Assembly (NCBI RefSeq): GCF_003664255.1
Contig: NZ_RCCV01000001.1
Coordinates: forward strand, 2,604,001-2,668,000
DNA: 64,000 nucleotides
Direction of reading: 5' to 3'
Origin: Micromonospora sp. M71_S20
GTDB lineage: Bacteria; Actinomycetota; Actinomycetes; Mycobacteriales; Micromonosporaceae
Of the stretch, positions 1 to 8,698 are shown in pieces (positions within the stretch are counted from its first letter, which is position 1; every line of letters starts with the position of its first letter). The notes under the pieces are model-generated. The model was given only the letters and a program-made list of their open reading frames with translations, was not told where the DNA came from and searched no databases. The translations under genes were made by a program, and so were the position numbers.

Positions 1-317
1 AGGTAGCCGATGCCGCGCTCGTTGAGCCGCTCGGCGCGGGGCGCGTCGTCGCTGAAGCGGGAGTTGCCACCGTCGATGATGATGTCGCCCTCGCCGAGGA
101 CGTCGGCGAGCTCGTCGATGGTCGCGTCGGTGACGCCGGCGGGGACCATGACCCAGATCGCGCGGGGCGACTCCAGCTTCTCCGCCAGCTCCGCCAGGGT
201 CGCGACATCGCTCAGCTCCGCGTTGTGGTCGAAGCCGACCACCTCGTGCCCGGCGGCGCGCAACCGCTCGCGCATGTTGCCGCCCATCCGGCCGAGCCCT
301 ACCAGGCCGAGCTGCAT
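1..317 (-). CDS. gnd: 6-phosphogluconate dehydrogenase, N-terminal part (runs off window start)
   Basis: This is the amino-terminal 105 residues of a 6-phosphogluconate dehydrogenase, which oxidatively decarboxylates 6-phosphogluconate to ribulose 5-phosphate in the pentose phosphate pathway. The first residues form a Rossmann nucleotide-binding turn (GLVGLGRMGGNM, about residues 4-15), and the substrate-binding stretch IIDGGNSRFSDD lies near residue 90. The ATG at 315-317 is preceded by an AGGAAC-type ribosome binding site. The gene is cut by the window edge, so cofactor preference and the catalytic lysine cannot be read. It lies 41 bp downstream of dnaN on the same strand, the dnaA-dnaN-gnd order I recall from Streptomyces and Micromonospora, which suggests cotranscription. 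Confidence 0.92.
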   Translation of the reverse strand, partial: MQLGLVGLGRMGGNMRERLRAAGHEVVGFDHNAELSDVATLAELAEKLESPRAIWVMVPAGVTDATIDELADVLGEGDIIIDGGNSRFSDDAPRAERLNERGIGY

Positions 318-358
318 GTGTTCCTACCTCCGTGCGTCGGGGTCTTCTCGGGGTGCGA

Positions 359-1492
359 TCAGCGGGAGACGCGGATCGGCATGATGAGGTACCGGTACCC
401 GGGGATGACCTCGCCATCCTCACCGGCGGGCGAAATCACCGCGGGCTTGAAGGCATCGACGAACGAGAGCACGGCGAACTGGGCCCCCAGGTTGGTCAGG
501 CCGTCGATCAGGTACTGGGGGTTGAAGCCGATGGTCAGCGGGTCGCCGGTGAAGGTGGCCTCCATGGCCTCGCTGGCCCGTGCCTCCTCGGTGCCCCCGG
601 CCTCGACCACCAGGCCGTCGGTGCTGAAGCTGAGCAGCACCGGGGTGGTCCGCTCGGCCACCAGGGCGACCCGCTTCACGACCTCGATCAGGGTGCTGAC
701 GGGCACCCGCGCCTCGGCGTTGTGGCTGGCCGGGAAGAGCGAGCGCACCGGCGGGTAGTTGGCGCCGTCGAGCAGGCGGCTGGTGGTGCGCCGGGTGCCG
801 CCGGCGAAGCCGATCATTCCTTCGCCGGCCGCGCCCTGGGAGAGCGCCATGATGACCTGGCCACCGATCGGGCCGAGGGCCTTGGCGGTGTCGTGCAGGG
901 TCCGGGCCGGCACGAGGGCGTTGACGCTCACCTCGGGGTCGTCCGGGTTCCACTCCATCTCGCGCAGGGCCAGCCGGTAGCGGTCGGTGGCGAGCATGGC
1001 CAGCGTGCCGCCGGAGAGCTCGATGCGTACGCCGGTCATCATCGGCAGCGTCTCGTCGCGCCCGGCGGCGACGGCGACCTGCGCGACCGCGGCGGCGAAG
1101 GCGGCGGCGTCGACGGTGCCGGTGCTCTCCGGCATCTCCGGCAGGGACGGGTAGTCCTCGACCGGCATGGTGGGCAGGGTGAACCGGGCGCTGCCGCAGA
1201 CCAGCTCGAGGTGGGCGCCGACGGCGGCGATGTCCACCGGCTTGGCGGGCAGCGCCTTGGTGATCTCGGCCAGCAGCCGGCCGGAGACGAGGGCGGCGCC
1301 GTCGGCGTCCCCCTGCACCTCGACGGTCACCTGGCTGGAGACCTCGTAGTCGAAGCCCGAAACCTGCAGGTTGCCGTCGGTGACGCGCAGCATCACGCCG
1401 GCGAGCACCGGTACGGACGGCCGGTTGGGCAGGCTCTTCGCGGTCCAGGCCACGGCCTCGGCGAGCGCGTCGCGCTCCACTCGGAACTTCAT
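359..1492 (-). CDS. dnaN: DNA polymerase III sliding clamp (beta subunit)
   Basis: A 377-residue beta clamp, the usual family length, which dimerises into a ring around DNA and tethers polymerase III. The start is the ATG at 1490-1492 (MKFRVERDALAEAV). The reading frame stays open about 100 bases further upstream, but that stretch lacks clamp-like sequence. Typical features are PVLAGVMLRV near residue 30 and the carboxyl-terminal end YRYLIMPIRVSR, whose MPIR/MPMR-like motif is part of the clamp partner-binding surface. It is divided from dnaA by the origin region, as in most actinobacteria, and continues into gnd after 41 bp. I see nothing abnormal in it. Confidence 0.97.
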   Translation of the reverse strand: MKFRVERDALAEAVAWTAKSLPNRPSVPVLAGVMLRVTDGNLQVSGFDYEVSSQVTVEVQGDADGAALVSGRLLAEITKALPAKPVDIAAVGAHLELVCGSARFTLPTMPVEDYPSLPEMPESTGTVDAAAFAAAVAQVAVAAGRDETLPMMTGVRIELSGGTLAMLATDRYRLALREMEWNPDDPEVSVNALVPARTLHDTAKALGPIGGQVIMALSQGAAGEGMIGFAGGTRRTTSRLLDGANYPPVRSLFPASHNAEARVPVSTLIEVVKRVALVAERTTPVLLSFSTDGLVVEAGGTEEARASEAMEATFTGDPLTIGFNPQYLIDGLTNLGAQFAVLSFVDAFKPAVISPAGEDGEVIPGYRYLIMPIRVSR

Positions 1493-1681
1493 CAATGCCT
1501 CCGCGTCGACGTCAGCGACAACTCTCTCATGCCGACCGCTGCCTACCGACCCGCCTGTCCGTGCGGGTACCCATCGCACCTTATGGCGCGCGGGCATCGG
1601 CCGTGCGTCCGACCCCGTGGATCCAGGTGCCGGGGCGACCGCCGACGGCGGCGCACGGCCCGATCCACAGGAAGTCCAACG

Positions 1682-1731
1682 GTGATGATTGGTTTTTGTT
1701 CTCTTAGAAGAGATAACTCGTCATCTTCATC
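1682..1731. other. AT-rich candidate DNA unwinding element
   Basis: This roughly 50 bp block (starting GTGATGATTGGTTTTTGTTC) is far richer in A and T than the rest of the origin and abuts the outermost DnaA boxes on the dnaN side. A position at one edge of the box array is what is expected of an unwinding element. The role is inferred from composition and position only. Confidence 0.5.
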
Positions 1732-2204
1732 GCACCTGTGCAAACTGTGGAGAACCCGCGTCTGCGCAGCTCAGACACGTTATCCACCGGTGGTTTACCT
1801 GTGGAGAACCCGGGGTACAACTTGCCTCCCGGTCCACAGGCGGCCGGCGCCCCCAGGTTGTCCACCGTTGTCCACCGGTTATCCACCGGTAATCCACCGA
1901 CTTTCTCCCCTGACCTGTGGACAGGCGGAAGCCGTGCGGACAGCGTCATCCCCAGAACCTTCAACAGGTTCCCCACAGGTCGACCGTCGTCGGTGGACAA
2001 CCACCGGGTTGTCCCCAGGCGTCCACAGGCTCGTCCCCAGGGTTTGTCCACAACCTGTGGGTAACCGGGAGGTGGGCGGACGGTAGTTTTCCACAGGCGG
2101 TGGACAACGAGATGTGGACAACGATCCGGGCGGTGGACGGTCACGGCTCAGATGCTGTGGCCTGGACCATGTCGAGGGTCAAGCCGGGCCGGCTGTGGAG
2201 AACG

Positions 2205-2237
2205 AAAAAGCGCCCGACCGGTGGTCCGGTCGGGCGC
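2205..2237 (-). terminator. Intrinsic terminator of dnaA
   Basis: A perfect 12 bp stem (2210-2221 pairing with 2226-2237) with a 4-base loop lies 92 bp past the dnaA stop codon. On the minus strand it is followed directly by five T residues (AAAAA at 2205-2209 on the plus strand). It would stop dnaA transcription before it enters the DnaA-box array. Confidence 0.85.
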
Positions 2238-2328
2238 GTCCGTCGTCCGTGTCCGCGTGGTGTGTCGGGCGGACAAGACGGCTTCGGCTCGGCGCGTACG
2301 ACGCCGCGCTGCGAGCTGAGGCCGTCGC

Positions 2329-4167
2329 TCAGGTGTTCTGCTTGATCCGGTTGGTCAGCTCCGCGATCTGGTTGTAGAGCGACCGGCGCTCGGCCATCTG
2401 TTGGCGGATCTTGCGGTCGGCGTGCATCACGGTCGTGTGGTCACGCCCACCGAATGCCTGCCCGATCCGGGGCAGCGACAGGTCGGTCAGCTCCCGGCAC
2501 AGGTACATGGCCACCTGGCGGGCGTTCACCAGCACCCGGGAGCGGGAGTGCCCGCGCAGGTCCTCCAGGCTCACCCCGAAGTAGTCGGCGGTGGAGACCA
2601 TGATCTGGTCGGCGGTGATCTCCGGCCCGGCGCCGTCCGGGATGAAGTCCCGCAGCACCTCCTCGGCCAGCGCCAGCTCGACCGTGGAGCGGGTCAGGCT
2701 GGCGAACGCCGTAACCCGGATCAGCGCGCCCTCCAGCTCCCGGATCGAGTTCGACACCCGCGAGGCGATGAACTCCAGTACGTCCGGCGGGGCGTAGAGG
2801 CGCTCCTGCGCCGCCTTCTTCTGCAGGATCGCGATGCGGGTCTCCAGGTCCGGCGGCTGGATGTCGGCGAGCAGTCCCCACTCGAAGCGGGTACGCAGCC
2901 GGTCCTCCAGGGTCGCGAGCTGCTTCGGTGACCGGTCGGAGGTGATGACGATCTGCTTGTTGGCGTTGTGCAGGGTGTTGAACGTGTGGAAGAACTCCTC
3001 CTGCGTACGCTCGCGGTTCTCCAGGAACTGGATGTCGTCGATCAGCAGGATGTCGACGTCGCGGTAGCGCCGCTGGAACGCACTGGTCTTGTCGTCCCGG
3101 AGCGAGTTGATGAAGTCGTTGGTGAACTCCTCGGTCGAGACGTACCGGACCGAGCGCGCGTTGCCGAGCGTCGTGGCGTAGTGCCCGATGGCGTGCAGCA
3201 GGTGCGTCTTGCCCAGCCCCGAGCTGCCGTAGATGAACAGCGGGTTGTACGCCTTCGCCGGCGACTCGGCGACCGCGACGCTCGCGGCGTGGGCGAAGCG
3301 GTTGGACGAGCCGATGACGAACGTCTCGAACATGTACTTCGGGTTGAGCCGGTTGCCGCCGCCGTCGGCGCCGGGCATGCGGCGGTCGTCCCGGCCACCG
3401 GGCCGGTGATCCGCGCCACTTCGTCCGGGCCCGTTGTCGGTGCCGGTGTCGCGGGGCAGGGCCCGGATCACGTGCTGGTCCCGGGGGGAGACGGCGTCCT
3501 CGCGGTAGCGCGGCTCGTACCCCCGGGTGTCGGCGGCGGGCGGGTCCAGCCGGGCGGCCTGCTCGTCGTAGCCCCGGCGCTCGGACGGGTGCCGCGGCGG
3601 CGCCGACCGGTCGGGGCGCGGCGGCTCGGCGAAGGCGGTGCTGAACAGGGCCTCCTGCCCGCCACGGTCGCCCGGCCGGTGCCCGTCGTCGCCGGGCGGG
3701 GGCGACGACGCGTCGAGCCGGCGCTGGGGGTGCGCCTGCTCGGGGATGAGCGGCGGCTGCCCGGCGTCGTGGGGCCCGCCGTCCCGCTGCCCGGCCATCC
3801 CGTCGTAGTCGGCGTCGGCGTAGCCGCGCGGTCCGCCGTCGTGGTCGGCCGGCCCCGGCTCGGGAACACTGCGGTAGACGGTCCCCGCCGGGCGGCCGGA
3901 GCCGTCCTCGGGCAGGCGTACGGTCACCGCGACCTGGATCGGCCGGCCCAGCCGGCGGGTGAGCGCATCCGTGATCGCCGGGCGCAGGCGGGACTCGATC
4001 ACGTCCCGGGTGAAGGCGTCCGGGACGGAGAGCAGCGCCGTGTCCTCGACGATGGCCCGCAGCCGGGTCAGCCGCAGGTACGCCCGCTGCTGCGCGGAGA
4101 TGATCTCGTCGGCGAGTTCGTCGGTCGTCGCTGTCCACACCGCGGCAAGGTCGGTCGTACCGGTCAC
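2329..4167 (-). CDS. dnaA: Chromosomal replication initiator DnaA
   Basis: A 612-residue DnaA that binds the boxes in the neighbouring oriC and opens the DNA. The start is the GTG at 4165-4167 ([11 protein letters not shown]), chosen for the GAGGGGGTGG ribosome binding site just upstream; the frame is open for 33 more codons. Domain I covers about residues 1-95. A long, low-complexity, Pro/Asp/Gly/Arg-rich linker covers about 100-280 and explains why the protein exceeds the roughly 450 residues of E. coli DnaA, as in other filamentous actinobacteria. The AAA+ domain has Walker A GSSGLGKT near residue 320 and Walker B LLIDDIQF near 375. The DNA-binding signature [12 protein letters not shown] lies near 577. 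A perfect DnaA box upstream suggests autoregulation. Confidence 0.97.
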   Translation of the reverse strand: MTGTTDLAAVWTATTDELADEIISAQQRAYLRLTRLRAIVEDTALLSVPDAFTRDVIESRLRPAITDALTRRLGRPIQVAVTVRLPEDGSGRPAGTVYRSVPEPGPADHDGGPRGYADADYDGMAGQRDGGPHDAGQPPLIPEQAHPQRRLDASSPPPGDDGHRPGDRGGQEALFSTAFAEPPRPDRSAPPRHPSERRGYDEQAARLDPPAADTRGYEPRYREDAVSPRDQHVIRALPRDTGTDNGPGRSGADHRPGGRDDRRMPGADGGGNRLNPKYMFETFVIGSSNRFAHAASVAVAESPAKAYNPLFIYGSSGLGKTHLLHAIGHYATTLGNARSVRYVSTEEFTNDFINSLRDDKTSAFQRRYRDVDILLIDDIQFLENRERTQEEFFHTFNTLHNANKQIVITSDRSPKQLATLEDRLRTRFEWGLLADIQPPDLETRIAILQKKAAQERLYAPPDVLEFIASRVSNSIRELEGALIRVTAFASLTRSTVELALAEEVLRDFIPDGAGPEITADQIMVSTADYFGVSLEDLRGHSRSRVLVNARQVAMYLCRELTDLSLPRIGQAFGGRDHTTVMHADRKIRQQMAERRSLYNQIAELTNRIKQNT

Positions 4168-4284
4168 CGTCGTGCCACCCCCTCGCCTCTGCTCCGCCGA
4201 CGCCGCCGTCTTCTCCGGTCGGCCGTCCCGGGCCCGCCGCGTACGCGCGGGTGGAACGACACCCACCGGACGGCCGACCGGTCC

Positions 4285-4304
4285 TCGTCCACAAGTTATC
4301 CACA
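4285..4304 (+). promoter_or_regulatory. DnaA box pair upstream of dnaA
   Basis: TTATCCACA at 4296-4304 is a perfect DnaA box, and TCGTCCACA at 4285-4293 is a near copy next to it. They lie 118-137 bp upstream of the dnaA start codon, where DnaA binding would repress or tune its own gene. Autoregulation through such boxes is known in other bacteria; here it is inferred. Confidence 0.75.
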
Positions 4305-4586
4305 GCCTGTGTACGCACCGATTGTGGCCGCCCGCCGGACGCGGGTCGGACCTGCCCCCTGCCTGAACGGGCGCTGAAGCGGGTTCACCGTGCCGAACGA
4401 TTCACTACCTTGTCCGGTCTTGCCCGCCGGCGACGACCGGACCTTTCGACGCTGACCGCAATCGGGCACGGTAACAGCGTTGTCGGCGCGCCATCAACCG
4501 CCGACGCGCGGCGGCCCTTGCCGACATCAGCGAAAACCGTCGCTTCGGTCGCCGGGAAGGCCCGGTGTCCGCCCTGCTGAGGGTGT

Positions 4587-4615
4587 TTGACGGTGGTTGC
4601 CGCCCTGCGTAGGCT
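4587..4615 (+). promoter_or_regulatory. Sigma-70-type promoter of rpmH
   Basis: TTGACG at 4587-4592 and TAGGCT at 4610-4615 are separated by 17 bases, matching the principal actinobacterial sigma factor. Transcription would start near 4622, giving a leader of about 180 bases before the rpmH GTG. Confidence 0.6.
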
Positions 4616-4800
4616 GGAATGGCTGCTCTCTCGCCCTCTGCTAGGGTGTTAGGTGCTTGCTGTCCGCGGTCGCTTCCCCGCATCGCCGAGGTCCCGCGCC
4701 GCCGGGCAGCACCGATCGGGGGCCACCGCCGAGGTGGCCTGGACCACCACACGATCCCGGCGACCCCTCGCCCGGGGCGTACGAAAACGGAGAGCCTGAC

Positions 4801-4938
4801 GTGAGCAAGCGCACCTACCAGCCGAACAACCGCCGGCGCGCGAAGACCCACGGCTTCCGGCTGCGCATGCGCACCCGTGCCGGCCGCGCCATCCTTTCGA
4901 CCCGTCGCTCCAAGGGCCGTGCCCGCCTGTCGGCCTGA
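4801..4938 (+). CDS. rpmH: Ribosomal protein bL34
   Basis: A 45-residue, strongly basic L34 of the 50S subunit. It begins at a GTG ([15 protein letters not shown]) preceded by GGAGAG, and contains the family signature [18 protein letters not shown] and the basic tail [11 protein letters not shown]. It is the first gene of the rpmH-rnpA-yidD-yidC-jag-rsmG series found beside oriC in many bacteria. Its terminal ALSA-like end and length are normal. Confidence 0.97.
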   Translation: MSKRTYQPNNRRRAKTHGFRLRMRTRAGRAILSTRRSKGRARLSA

Positions 4939-4973
4939 GGCCGACCGGTCAGGTCCGGGGGACGTGGGCAGTC

Positions 4974-5390
4974 GTGCTGGCGGCCGCACAGCGACTGCGG
5001 CGCAGCACTGACTTCGCCGCAGCGGTCCGGGGTGGTCGACGCGCCGGCCGTGGCGCGGTCGTCGTCCACCTGAGCCTGCCGACAACCCCCGACGCCCCGA
5101 CAGCAACCTCGCCGGAGCCGGCGCGGAGCAGCGGTACGGAGCAACCCTCCGCACCTGCCCGCGCCGGCTTCGTCGTGTCCAAGGCCGTCGGGAACGCCGT
5201 GGTCCGCAACCGGGTCCGGCGTCGCCTGCGACACCTGGTTCGCGAGCGGCTGGCCGGTCTGCCCCCGGGAAGCACCCTGGTCGTACGCGCGCAGCCCGCC
5301 GCGGCCGACGCCTCGTACCCGCGACTCGGCGCCGACCTGGACGCGGCGATCGTCGCCGCGAAGGCGCCCCGCGGGCGGCGGTCCCGGTGA
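4974..5390 (+). CDS. rnpA: Ribonuclease P protein component
   Basis: A 138-residue basic protein, the protein subunit that helps the RNase P RNA cleave 5' leaders from tRNA precursors. The RNA-binding signature is present as [18 protein letters not shown] (about residues 64-81). A poorly conserved insertion rich in Pro, Ala and Thr (about residues 36-60, [18 protein letters not shown]) separates the first strand from the core. The start is the GTG at 4974, 35 bp after rpmH. The stop overlaps the yidD start by four bases (GTGA), suggesting translational coupling. Confidence 0.95.
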   Translation: MLAAAQRLRRSTDFAAAVRGGRRAGRGAVVVHLSLPTTPDAPTATSPEPARSSGTEQPSAPARAGFVVSKAVGNAVVRNRVRRRLRHLVRERLAGLPPGSTLVVRAQPAAADASYPRLGADLDAAIVAAKAPRGRRSR

Positions 5391-5674
5391 CCACCGGACC
5401 GGCCGGGCCACGGCCGACGACGATCGGTGCCCGAGTGCTGAGCGGGCCCGTCATCGCGTACCGTCGGTGGATAAGTCCGGCTCTGCCGGCCCGCTGTCGG
5501 TTCTACCCGTCGTGCAGCGCCTACGCCCTGGAGGCGGTGGCGGTGCACGGCGCGATCCGGGGAGCTGGCCTGACGGCCCGGCGGCTGTTGCGCTGCCACC
5601 CCTTTCACCCAGGTGGACACGACCCGGTGCCGAAGCCGGGCGGCCGCCGCCGCGCCGATGTGACTGGAGCCTGA
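5387..5674 (+). CDS. yidD: Membrane protein insertion efficiency factor YidD
   Basis: A 95-residue YidD, a small membrane-associated factor that assists YidC. The family core [14 protein letters not shown] (about residues 38-51) with conserved cysteines, followed by [17 protein letters not shown], is intact. The gene starts at a GTG that overlaps the rnpA stop and ends three bases before the yidC start, so rnpA, yidD and yidC are probably translated from one message. Confidence 0.95.
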   Translation: MTTGPAGPRPTTIGARVLSGPVIAYRRWISPALPARCRFYPSCSAYALEAVAVHGAIRGAGLTARRLLRCHPFHPGGHDPVPKPGGRRRADVTGA

Positions 5675-5677
5675 GAA

Positions 5678-6661
5678 TTGAGTCTGGACTGGATCTACTA
5701 CGCGATTTCGTGGATCCTGCTGGTCTGGCACGGGGCCTGGGACTTCGTCGGGGTGCCGGATCCGGCGGTGATCGGCACCAACTGGGCCTGGATCCTCGCC
5801 ATCATCTTCCTGGTGGTCACCGTCCGGGTGATCCTCTTCCCCGTCTTCGTCAAGCAGATCAAGTCGCAGCGGGCGATGCAGGCGCTCCAGCCGCAGGTGA
5901 AGGCCCTGCAGGAGAAGCACAAGGGTGACCGGGAGACGCTCCAGAAAGAGATGATGGAGCTCTACCGGAAGGAAAAGGCCAACCCGCTCATGGGCTGCCT
6001 TCCGATGTTCCTCCAGATCCCCGTCTTCCTGGGCCTCTTCCACGTGCTCCGTCGGCTCAACCCGGACAAGAGCGAGGCCGGGAAGACCCTCTACGGCTGG
6101 ACCATCAGCCAGTTCGAGAGCGCCTCGTCCGCGAAGCTCTTCACCGCCCCGATCGCCGGCAAGTTCGGCTCCACCGCCGAGGAACTGGCGCGGCTCGGCG
6201 CCAACGGCACCACCGTGAAGATCATCGCCGGCATCCTCGTCCTGGTGATGATGGGCACCACCTACCTCACCAGCCGCCAGATGATCCTGAAGACCGGCTG
6301 GGCCGAGGACCCGCAGCAGCGGATGATCCAGAAGCTGATGCTCTACGGCATCCCGCTGTCGCTGCTCATCTCCGGTGCCATCTTCCCCATCGGTGTGATC
6401 ATCTACTGGGTCACGAACAACCTCTTCACCCTCGCGCAGCAGCAGTGGGTGCTGCGGAAGTTCCCGCCGCCGCCCACCATGAGCAAGCCGGGCACCTCGG
6501 CCCGCAACCCGGTGCAGCCGGCGAAGACGGGCGGCCTGCTGGGTCGCGCCAAGTCGGCCCCCCCGGCCCCGGCCAAGCCGGCCGCGCCGAAGGTCGCCGG
6601 CCCCAAGCCGGGCGCCAAGCCGGTCAACCCCAAGAAGGGCCCCGCCAAGCGGCAGGGCTGA
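5678..6661 (+). CDS. yidC: Membrane protein insertase YidC
   Basis: A 327-residue YidC/Oxa1 insertase that places proteins in the cytoplasmic membrane alone or with SecYEG. The start is a TTG (LSLDWIYYAISW) three bases after yidD, with GGAG about 9 bases upstream; no better start fits. A first membrane segment lies near residues 25-50, followed by the amphipathic cytoplasmic loop (RAMQALQPQVKALQEKHK), the segment MGCLPMFLQIPVFLGLFHVL and further helices ending near residue 255. The carboxyl-terminal tail (about residues 265-327) is rich in Pro, Ala, Lys and Gly, a basic extension that may contact the ribosome. There is no large periplasmic domain, as is normal for Gram-positive bacteria. Confidence 0.96.
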   Translation: MSLDWIYYAISWILLVWHGAWDFVGVPDPAVIGTNWAWILAIIFLVVTVRVILFPVFVKQIKSQRAMQALQPQVKALQEKHKGDRETLQKEMMELYRKEKANPLMGCLPMFLQIPVFLGLFHVLRRLNPDKSEAGKTLYGWTISQFESASSAKLFTAPIAGKFGSTAEELARLGANGTTVKIIAGILVLVMMGTTYLTSRQMILKTGWAEDPQQRMIQKLMLYGIPLSLLISGAIFPIGVIIYWVTNNLFTLAQQQWVLRKFPPPPTMSKPGTSARNPVQPAKTGGLLGRAKSAPPAPAKPAAPKVAGPKPGAKPVNPKKGPAKRQG

Positions 6662-6669
6662 GGACATCC

Positions 6670-6700
6670 GGGCCGCCGTCGGGAAGACCGGCGGCGGCCC
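6670..6700 (+). terminator. Possible hairpin after yidC
   Basis: A 9 bp perfect GC stem (6670-6678 with 6692-6700) lies just past the yidC stop, within the 216 bp gap before jag. No T-run follows, so it may only attenuate or protect the message. Confidence 0.35.
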
Positions 6701-6877
6701 GTTCCGCACCGCGCAGCCGCCGTACGGCCGGCGCCGGGCGGAACCGCCGCGCGCGGCGCGGCCCACGGGTGAGACTGCCCGTACGACAGACGTGCCCGTG
6801 GGCACCGGCGACCTCCCGCCGGCCCCGGGAAACCAGCGGACCCGACGGTCCGGCCGAGCGAGTACGGAGATGAGACC

Positions 6878-7468
6878 GTGACCGACACCAGCACCCCCCG
6901 CGCCGACGAGTCCCTGGACGAGGAGGGGACCGAGCCGACCGCGGTGAACGGCGAGACCGAGGAGACCGACGAGGAGTCGGGCACCCGGGAGAAGAAGGCC
7001 GTCGGCGAGAGCGAGCTGTTCCGGCAGAGCGAGATCGCGGCCGACTACGTCGAGGGCCTGCTCGACATCCTCGACTACGACGGCGACATCGACGAGCTGG
7101 TCTCCGGCGGTCGCCCCGTCGTCGAGGTGGTCGGCGGCCGGCTGCAGAACCTCGTCGGCCAGCGCGGCGCCACCCTGGAGGCGCTCCAGGAGCTCGCCCG
7201 GCTGGCCGTCTTCCGGCAGACCGGCACCCCGAGCCGGCTGCTGCTCGACGTCGGCGGCTACCGGGCGACCCGTCGCAAGGAACTCGCCGCCGTCGCCAAG
7301 AACGCCGTGGAGAAGGTCAAGGAGTACGGCGAGCCCGTGCGTCTGGAGCCGATGTCCGCGTTCGAGCGCAAGTGCGTGCACGACGTGGTCAACGCGATGA
7401 GCGGCGTGGAGAGCGAGTCCGAGGGCGTCGAGCCGAACCGGCGCATCATCGTCCGCCCGGCGGACTGA
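6878..7468 (+). CDS. jag: RNA-binding protein Jag/KhpB (KH-R3H)
   Basis: A 196-residue Jag/KhpB-type RNA-binding protein. The first 45 residues are acidic and low in complexity (Glu/Thr-rich). A KH-like domain with the GxxG loop [17 protein letters not shown] lies near residues 92-108, followed by an R3H domain carrying [15 protein letters not shown] near residues 151-165. In firmicutes the family partners KhpA and influences cell division and envelope synthesis; the role here is by homology. It starts at a GTG, and only four bases separate its stop from rsmG. Confidence 0.93.
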   Translation: MTDTSTPRADESLDEEGTEPTAVNGETEETDEESGTREKKAVGESELFRQSEIAADYVEGLLDILDYDGDIDELVSGGRPVVEVVGGRLQNLVGQRGATLEALQELARLAVFRQTGTPSRLLLDVGGYRATRRKELAAVAKNAVEKVKEYGEPVRLEPMSAFERKCVHDVVNAMSGVESESEGVEPNRRIIVRPAD

Positions 7469-7472
7469 CCGC

Positions 7473-8423
7473 GTGACCCACGACGACACCACGGCCGGTG
7501 CCGTGGACGGCCCGGGTGGCACGCCGCCCGGGCCGTCGCCTGTCCGGCCCGAGCCGACCGTGACTCCCGACACCGCGCCGCCCACCGACGCTTCCGAGGG
7601 TGCGCCGCCCTCGGCCGTCGCCCCTGAGGACGCGCCGTCACCGACCGACGCTTCCGAGGGTGCGCCGCCCTCGGCCGTCGCCCCTGAGGGCGCGTCTGCG
7701 ACCGTGGCGGTACTGCCGCCGGAGTTGGCCGGTGCGGCGCGCACCCTCTTCGGCGACCGCATCGACCTGGCCGCCGCGTACGCCGAGCTGCTCGCCACCG
7801 ACGGCGTGGTCCGCGGCCTGATCGGCCCGCGCGAGGCGCCCCGGATCTGGGATCGCCACCTGCTCAACTGCGCGGCGGTGGCCGAGCGCATCCCGGAGGG
7901 CGCGACGGTGCTCGACGTCGGTTCCGGGGCCGGGCTGCCCGGCCTGGTGCTGGCCATCGCCCGACCCGACCTGACGGTGACCCTGATCGAACCGCTCTCC
8001 CGGCGCACCTCCTTCCTCATCGAGGCGGTACAGCACCTCGGGCTGGCGAAGATGGTCCGGGTGTTCCGGGGGCGCGCCGACGAGGCGGCGACCGGGGCGA
8101 CGGGCATCGGTCCGTTGAGCGGGGACGTGGTCACCGCGCGCGCCGTCGCACCGCTGGACCGGCTCTCGACGTGGTGCCTGCCGCTGGCCGTGCCCGGCGG
8201 CCGGCTGATCGCCCTCAAGGGGGCGTCCGCCGCCGAGGAGATTGCCGAGCACGCGCAGACCGTGGCCCGACTCGGTGGCGGTGAGCCCGAGGTGCACCGC
8301 TGCGGCGAGGGAGTGATCGATCCGCCGACGACGGTCGTGGAGATCGTGCGGGAGCGGATGGTCGGGCCGGCCCGGCCGAAGGCCGCGAAGAGGTCGCGCG
8401 GCGGCCGGTCCCGGCGGCGTTGA
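7473..8423 (+). CDS. rsmG: 16S rRNA (guanine-527-N7)-methyltransferase RsmG, with repeat-bearing N-terminal extension
   Basis: RsmG (GidB) methylates G527 of 16S rRNA with S-adenosylmethionine; its loss gives low-level streptomycin resistance in several bacteria. The methyltransferase core begins near residue 75 ([15 protein letters not shown]), with the AdoMet-binding loop [15 protein letters not shown] near residues 146-160. The protein is about 75 residues longer than usual because of a Pro/Ala/Glu-rich front end containing two near-identical 20-residue units ([19 protein letters not shown]). The GTG at 7473 gives this extension. A later start would remove it, but the first GTG sits four bases after jag. 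The tail is strongly basic. Confidence 0.93.
   Translation: MTHDDTTAGAVDGPGGTPPGPSPVRPEPTVTPDTAPPTDASEGAPPSAVAPEDAPSPTDASEGAPPSAVAPEGASATVAVLPPELAGAARTLFGDRIDLAAAYAELLATDGVVRGLIGPREAPRIWDRHLLNCAAVAERIPEGATVLDVGSGAGLPGLVLAIARPDLTVTLIEPLSRRTSFLIEAVQHLGLAKMVRVFRGRADEAATGATGIGPLSGDVVTARAVAPLDRLSTWCLPLAVPGGRLIALKGASAAEEIAEHAQTVARLGGGEPEVHRCGEGVIDPPTTVVEIVRERMVGPARPKAAKRSRGGRSRRR
7584..7689 (+). repeat. 46-bp direct repeat with 60-bp period inside rsmG
   Basis: Positions 7584-7629 and 7644-7689 are identical over 46 bases. The 60-bp period keeps frame and yields two copies of a 20-residue Pro/Ala-rich unit in the RsmG extension. Such exact repeats can expand or contract by slippage. Confidence 0.9.
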
Positions 8424-8698
8424 GTCCCTCTCGACACCGCGCGGGATGTCCGCCTACCGGCTTCCCGGCCGGCGGTTGGTTCGTTGAACCGGTACGGGTG
8501 GACGGAAGGATGAGAACCCGACGTGGACCGGCTGCGCCCGTGAGCCGTAGGCTGGCTGCGCGTCGATAGTGTGGAGCGGGCGGCAACGGACGTTCACCGG
8601 TCCCGCCGCTCCCGCCGGGCCGTACGCTCCGCGGTGCGATCGCGTACGGCCAGTTGACGGGGTGCGGACCGACCATCCGAAGCGGGCAGGGATGACAG

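Larger units (their letters stand above)
1493..2328. other. Chromosomal replication origin oriC between dnaN and dnaA
   Basis: This 836 bp gap is non-coding and packed with nine-base DnaA boxes in both orientations. Perfect TTGTCCACA copies are at 2044-2052 (+) and 2113-2121 (-). One-mismatch copies include TTGTCCACC at 1858-1866, 1868-1876, 1992-2000 (-) and 2099-2107 (-); TTATCCACC at 1780-1788 and 1879-1887; TTCTCCACA at 1746-1754 (-), 1800-1808 (-) and 2194-2202 (-); TTCCCCACA at 1969-1977; TTTTCCACA at 2087-2095; TTACCCACA at 2056-2064 (-); TTGTCCCCA at 2009-2017. Weaker copies fill the rest. The G-preferring third base matches the actinobacterial consensus. The boxes end near the AT-rich stretch 1682-1731, a candidate unwinding element on the dnaN side. 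Confidence 0.95.
4168..4800. promoter_or_regulatory. Divergent dnaA / rpmH promoter region
   Basis: This 633 bp intergenic region separates dnaA (minus) from rpmH (plus). It holds the DnaA boxes of the dnaA promoter at 4285-4304 and a sigma-70-like rpmH promoter at 4587-4615, both listed separately. The rest, including a long rpmH leader from about 4622 to 4800, has no gene that I can support. The small open frames there do not look coding. Confidence 0.7.

Noticed and set aside
332..2086. Long plus-strand open frame over dnaN and oriC
   Set aside because: It is antisense to dnaN and runs through the DnaA boxes; its Gly/Val/Arg/His-rich product is a shadow of high GC.
2968..4377. 469-codon plus-strand frame opposite dnaA
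   Set aside because: A shadow of dnaA; no ribosome binding site and no family features.
4949..8437. 1162-codon minus-strand frame
   Set aside because: It covers yidC, jag and rsmG antisense; all those genes have clear family motifs.
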